Positions 54,501 through 60,500 of a stretch of 64,000 bases of DNA are shown one piece after another. A program made the translations under genes and the position numbers. The notes beneath the pieces are model-generated. The model did not search any database. It was given only the letters and a program-made list of their open reading frames with translations, and was not told the origin of the DNA. The first letter of the stretch is position 1; each line of letters starts with the position of its first letter. The DNA is from Ariolimax columbianus (lineage: Eukaryota > Mollusca > Gastropoda > Stylommatophora > Arionidae): positions 79,190,941 through 79,254,940 of the forward strand of contig JAVGWX010000004.1 in assembly GCA_036924085.1 (NCBI GenBank), read 5' to 3'.

Positions 54501-57500
54501 AATCATAGCTCTGGAGTGGGCTGGATGTAGCAAGTAGGAGGATTTCCTGCATAGCGGGCTAGACTTGAGCAGCTTATTACTCCGCTGTGTTTGGACAAGT
54601 GCCGCGGAGGGTGGTTAACCGATGTGAGTCCATCTTAATAGACTCAAACACTAGAGCAGCGTAGACCTGCAGTCTGTTAGGCGCCATCTATGCTGCTTTT
54701 TAGAAACTACTTATGGCCGGTGTTATGCAATGTCCTACAGTTAGTCGCATCTTACAACATGCACTCTGTCGAGAAATGGTGCTTTTCTTGTCCTTGTCAT
54801 ACGCAAAGACGTTGGCAGACCACTCGGATAATGCCATATAGTGGTATCTGCAAGTGTTTGTGTGATGTTTAGTTTCATACATAGTGTTCAATTTGTCTGA
54901 ACTTGGAAGACAAAGCTCTTTCTTAACACTATTAAACATTGGACACTCAAACAAATTATTTTCAACAGTTTCGCAGAGATGTGTGCACAGCCGGCACCCT
55001 GGAGTATGTTCTGGCTGGATTCTGTTCAAGTGACTGTTAAGTTGTATGTACTGAGTATGAAGCCGTGAAATGGTTCTTTGATCAAAATGCCATTACAGGG
55101 GCTGAAGATGTAGCACAGTGAATGAGCTGACAGCAGCTGGTTGCTGGTTTCAGGATCAGAGGATCACCTTGTCCTGCCTCCATGGTGGCCCTGGAAAAAG
55201 GCTGCACTAGAGTGGTCTGGCATAGAGAATAGCGATCACGGAATGAAGACAAACCCTGCACTCAAAAAAGTCATTTGAAACCAGGTGTGTCACGCCAAAC
55301 GTCACAGATATCAGTCTTGCTGTAAACTACACCAAACATCACAATGTCCTTTTCAGGATAAACGCAGAAGAGGAGGAAAACTGGTATGACATTAATTAAA
55401 ATCGTAGGGTTTAAAGAGCTGAAGTAAAGGCAGATAATTGTGCAGTAGCTAAGTAGTGTGGAGGTCTGGTTTTTATTTCACCTCCAACAGAACAAAAGTA
55501 GATCTCACTGAGGCTTTGCAGAGCTGAAGCAACAGCCTAGATTCTTATTAGCCAAACCACAACTACAAGGAAAACTGTCTTTCTAACAGACTCCAGGAGT
55601 GTACTCCAAGCAATCTCAAGCCCCAAATAAGATAGACTCTCACATGAAATAAAAGACAACATCCAATTGCTGTCCTAAAAAAGATTTAGTCCTACTACAG
55701 TGCATTCCGACCCACTTGTGGGATCCCTGGAAACGAGAAGCCGTAAGTGGCAGCACCTATCTCCCTTGTTGTATATGTTGTTGCTGTAGTTGTTGAATGC
55801 TCACAATGAGTAAGAGTGTGCTCTTTTGTGCACTCTGGAAAGGGTTTTAACCTTTACCATGTGGGGGCAAGTTATTACGCCCAAAAAAACATGATCACTC
55901 CGCCACTAATGTCAAGAAAATATGCAGTGATAAGAAAAGTATTCTAGAGTATTGTCGTGCATTTACACCTGTTGAACACCCAAACATTCTGAATCTAAAA
56001 ATAGAAAATGCTGCCATTGTAACAAGCAAGATGACCGGTTTAGTTTGAAAGAGAATTTTGAAACGATGTGTTCTCTTCTTTCTGGACGACTGGCAGATTA
56101 TTTAATTATTGCGGGTGATGAAAGTAAGTTGTTGCAACATATTTTTCAGAGATAGATCTGTTTAGTTTGTTTATTTGGGAAGGAAGACTAACGTCTGGTC
56201 AGGCAAAATATACTGATCAGACATGTTAGTCAGGTAAAGGCAAAACATACTGGGCAAAACTCTCAGCTTGGCTTTCTTGTAGCCCTTCCTGATGTTTTCA
56301 TGGCAGCCTGGCTAACAAGGTGAGGGATTGACGTGATCCCCACAGTAGTGAGCGACACTCAGATGAAACTAACCATAGCACAACCGCCTGGAGGACCCTG
56401 GTCCACCTACATCAGCACACTCAGGATGTGAGGAAAGCTACTGCAACCCGCCACTTGACACCCTTTTCAGGGCGCACAAAAGAGTAATCTAATCATTGTA
56501 CGCATTCGCAAACAACAATTTGTTTATTTAGCAGTATCAAGTGGTGAGTAACGGTAGCTTTCCTCACATCCCGAGCGTGCTGATAAAGGTAGACCAGGGT
56601 CCATCAGGTGATTGTGCTACGCATGGTTTCATCTGCGTGTCACTCACAACTTAAGGGATCACATCAATCCCCCTCTTCACCAGCCAGGCTGCCATGAAAA
56701 CAGCCCATTTCCAGTGAGAGCTGTGTGAAAGTAAGGTGGGGGTCTTGGCCAGTATATTTTACTTGACCCTGACTAACATGTTCGATCAGTATGTTTTGCA
56801 TGACATCTACATACAGGGGTTTTACCCCTGATTTTGGTATATTTTTATTCTTCTTCTTCAGTTCTTTGTTCTCACTCTCCTACTACCAAGCCCTGAATAA
56901 GGCTTTGCAAGTAGCTGGATGTTGTCCAGAGAACGGAATGCGCTGTGTCGTAGTTTACAGCTTGAATGGTGATATTTATACTCTTCAGTCCGACACATAC
57001 AACCTCAGCATGGCATTTTTAAATACTGGGTTTGATTCCTTCTCCTTAGCCAGTCTGCTGTACTGGGTTAGCCTTCCTTCTTTGATTCCTTCTCCTTGGC
57101 CAGTCTGCTGTACTGGGTTAGCCTTCCTTCTTTGATTCCTTCTCCTTAGCTAGTCTGCTCTGTTCCAGCCTGTTATCCAGAATCACTTCGTGGAGGTGTA
57201 GAAGATTCTTGGCAGGTCTAGTTAGCTGGCCACGATGCTTGCAGTGAACTTTTGGTCGCTGACCACTGCAGTCGATGCACTCTTCAGCATCTTTATCCCT
57301 TTTTGCATATTATATGTGACATGGTCATGAAACATTGCTGAAGATAAACCTGTCTGAAGTAAGTGATATTGTGTTTAAAAAGTTACATAAGAGAAACAAA
57401 TTTGCTAGTAAATGTGCTAAAAATGCAGGGGAACTTTCGCACAAAAGAAACCACATATCCACTCACCGAGTGAGGACCCTCAATAACATTCACGATATCC

Positions 57501-60500
57501 CTCACTTGGACATTGTTGTTCTCAGAGTCGAGCGAGACTGCGTTACGTGTGTCCTTCTTCCTTGTTATCGACTGTGGCTTCACACTTACTACCTGCATAA
57601 GAAAGATAAGGAGATGGTTCTCTGATGAAACACCAAGACAATAGGTATCAATCATGGACAATAACAAAAGACAATAGGTATAAATCATGGACAATAACAA
57701 AAGACAATAGGAATCAATCATGGACAATAACTTTGTTAAACCGAAAGGTGCAAATAATGCAGTCAAAGTCATTAAGCTCAGTGTTTTTCTGGCTTTTTAG
57801 CGCTGTGACTACGGCCAGAGCATCTGTAAGCAGGACTGTATGGCTTTCATTTTCTTTATGTGTCACCATTTCTTCCACTGCCGCCATCAGTGCCTCTGCC
57901 TCCGCTCTGAAATTGCTTGTGTACTTACCAGTAGCGAATGACAGTGTTATTTTTCTGCCATTTGGTAGATTCAGGAATGCTCCTGCCCCTCCGTTCTGTG
58001 TAGTGTTTGTTACAGAACCGTCGGTGTATGCATGGGTCCAGTCCATACTTGGGTAGCTTTTCGATATAAAGCTTAGGGTAGTATCTCTCCTTTCTTTTTC
58101 AGTCTGGCAGTTTTTGTTTCCAATACCTGGTATACTTTCTACCACCTCTGGAAATATATCCTGCCTCCAGGTGGGTTTTCGTACAGTAGTGATGGGTGTT
58201 GGTGTTGTTAGTGCGTTTATGGGATCTTCGTGCATCTTTGCTTTGGCTATTTCTGCATATATGAATATAACTCCATGACTTAAGTTTATTGGAGAAATAG
58301 GAAAAATAGAATTTATTATTTTCACCTTTACCGTACTAATGTCGACATTTCTAGCCTGAAAAATGTCCGCTTGTCTTTGACAGAGTAAAAACTAGCCAGG
58401 TGATTAAAAAAACTATCTGGAAGCATTGTTGTTGTATTTACACCACTTGAGTATATGGGTATCTAATAAAACACTACCATCATGGCAAATTTAAATTAGA
58501 AAAATGCCTTGCTTTGTTTTAAAGCGAATTTTGAAACGATTTATTCTCTTTTTCACTCTGACTTATTGAGGGTGATGAAGTTAAGTTGTTGCCACAAATT
58601 TTTCTGAGGTGTATCTGTTTAGTTTGTTTATGTAGCTGTAACAAATACATTTGTAGTGGAAACTAACAGTATGGTGATCTTGTAAGAAAAAAACTATAAT
58701 TGCTATGTGACAATTTAAATATTTTTTCTAAATTGGTAAGTCTAAATGTTTGTTCCGTTTTTCTTCCTTTTCACATTCATAACCTTGTATTTCAGAAACT
58801 TACACACACACAACAAAAACAATAACATCAACAAGTTCTTTATTCATTTATTTCGCTACACACAAACAAATCATATCTATTTACCATCAAACAAAACTAA
58901 CCCAGGCTCTCAAAGTCAACAACTTAGAAAAGTAATACAGTTGCAATGGAAATTGCATAATTTAAAAAATAATTCAATGTGGTTATTTGCACCGATACAT
59001 TCAAGAAAATACGGTAAGACTGAGTACTTACAGCTAACACTTGGGACTGAATATTAAAATCAAGAAGACAATAGTCATAACACTAAATATATTATAGTCC
59101 ACACCAATTAAAATATTTTTTTTGGTGTCTGCCCAGTGCATCCAACTTTGGCATGCATTTTATGTAAGGGTCTGCTTCTCCTGTATTTTCTAAGGGTTTG
59201 CTTCCCCGGGGTAATGGCCGGTGCTGTGATGGGGAGCGAACCCAGCATCTTCGGTTTGTGAGCCATGTCACTTAACCACTAGCCCACGCTGTACCCCAAT
59301 TAAAATATGAAATGAAGAACTTGTAAAGAGGAACACATTTACATACCTCAGAAGCACAGTTACACCTGTCAGTGGAACAACCAAAGACATCAAAAGCAGA
59401 ATGAACAAAGCCAGAATAGCCTTTGCTAGGCTAAAAGATTTATAAAGTCTTCATAGTACAGCACTAATACCAAAATAAGAATATTCAAGAACTGCGTACT
59501 TTCTGTGTTTCTGTATGGTACAGACTGTTAGAGAGTAACAGAAAAAGAAATGTCAAAATTGTCATCTTACTGCATAACGAGTCTTAGAGAGATTCATTGA
59601 ACTTTTTGGCTGATGCCATCACCAACTAAGAACTGCTTGCCCAGACTGATCAAAAAGGCATATACACTCTCATACTAAGTCAACTATGGAATTTGATCGG
59701 TGATGTCCCAAGGAGAGAACCTGAGTCATCAGAATCATTATGGTATGGGCCCCAGAGGGAAGGCAAAAGGGAGGCTGACCTATGACAATGTGGTTGTTGT
59801 TACGGATCCAGTATAAGCGCTCTCGCCCTTCGATCCAATGCCATGTAATGGTATCTGCACGTGTTTATCAGCTGTTATCTAGTGTCATTCAAAGTGTTCC
59901 ATTCATCTGGCCTCGGAGGAAGAAGTATTTTTTTAAGAGCACTAAGCAGTCAAAGAGATGATGAACAATGGTTTCATATGGGTGTGTACACAGCTGGCAC
60001 CCAGGAGTGTGTTGTGGTTGAATTGTGTTCAGATGCTCAAGTGGGATGTGCAAGACAATTTGGTAAAGAATAGTAGATGCTCAAGGATAGCAGATAGAAC
60101 AGTCTGGCAATCTCTCTGACAAATCTCTACACCTCAGGGTAGAAGAGGAATGACTAAGTATGTAGGGATGACTAAGTATGTAGGAATGACTAAGTATGTA
60201 GGAATGAATAAGTATGTAGGAATGACTAAGTATGTAAGTACATGCCAGTTGACCGGGATACTGTTGTTCTTGTTGAATACCAACAATGAGTTACTATGCT
60301 CTTTTGAGCAACCTAAAATGGGCGTTGGGTGGCGCATTGCGCAGCTTATCTCACATTTCAAGTGTACAGATGAGGGTGGACAGGGGTTCCTCAGGCAGTT
60401 GCATCTGCGTGTCACTCACTACTACAGTGATCACATTGATTCCCCGCCTAGTTAGCTAGTTTGTCATAAAACAACCAAAGAGAACTGCGTGGAAATGAAG

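Noticed and set aside
57714..58325. 203-codon frame on the SUPT5H strand as an extra SUPT5H exon
   Set aside because: It encodes a LINE RNase H domain and would break the KOW4 junction, which is already in phase between 61508 and 57592.
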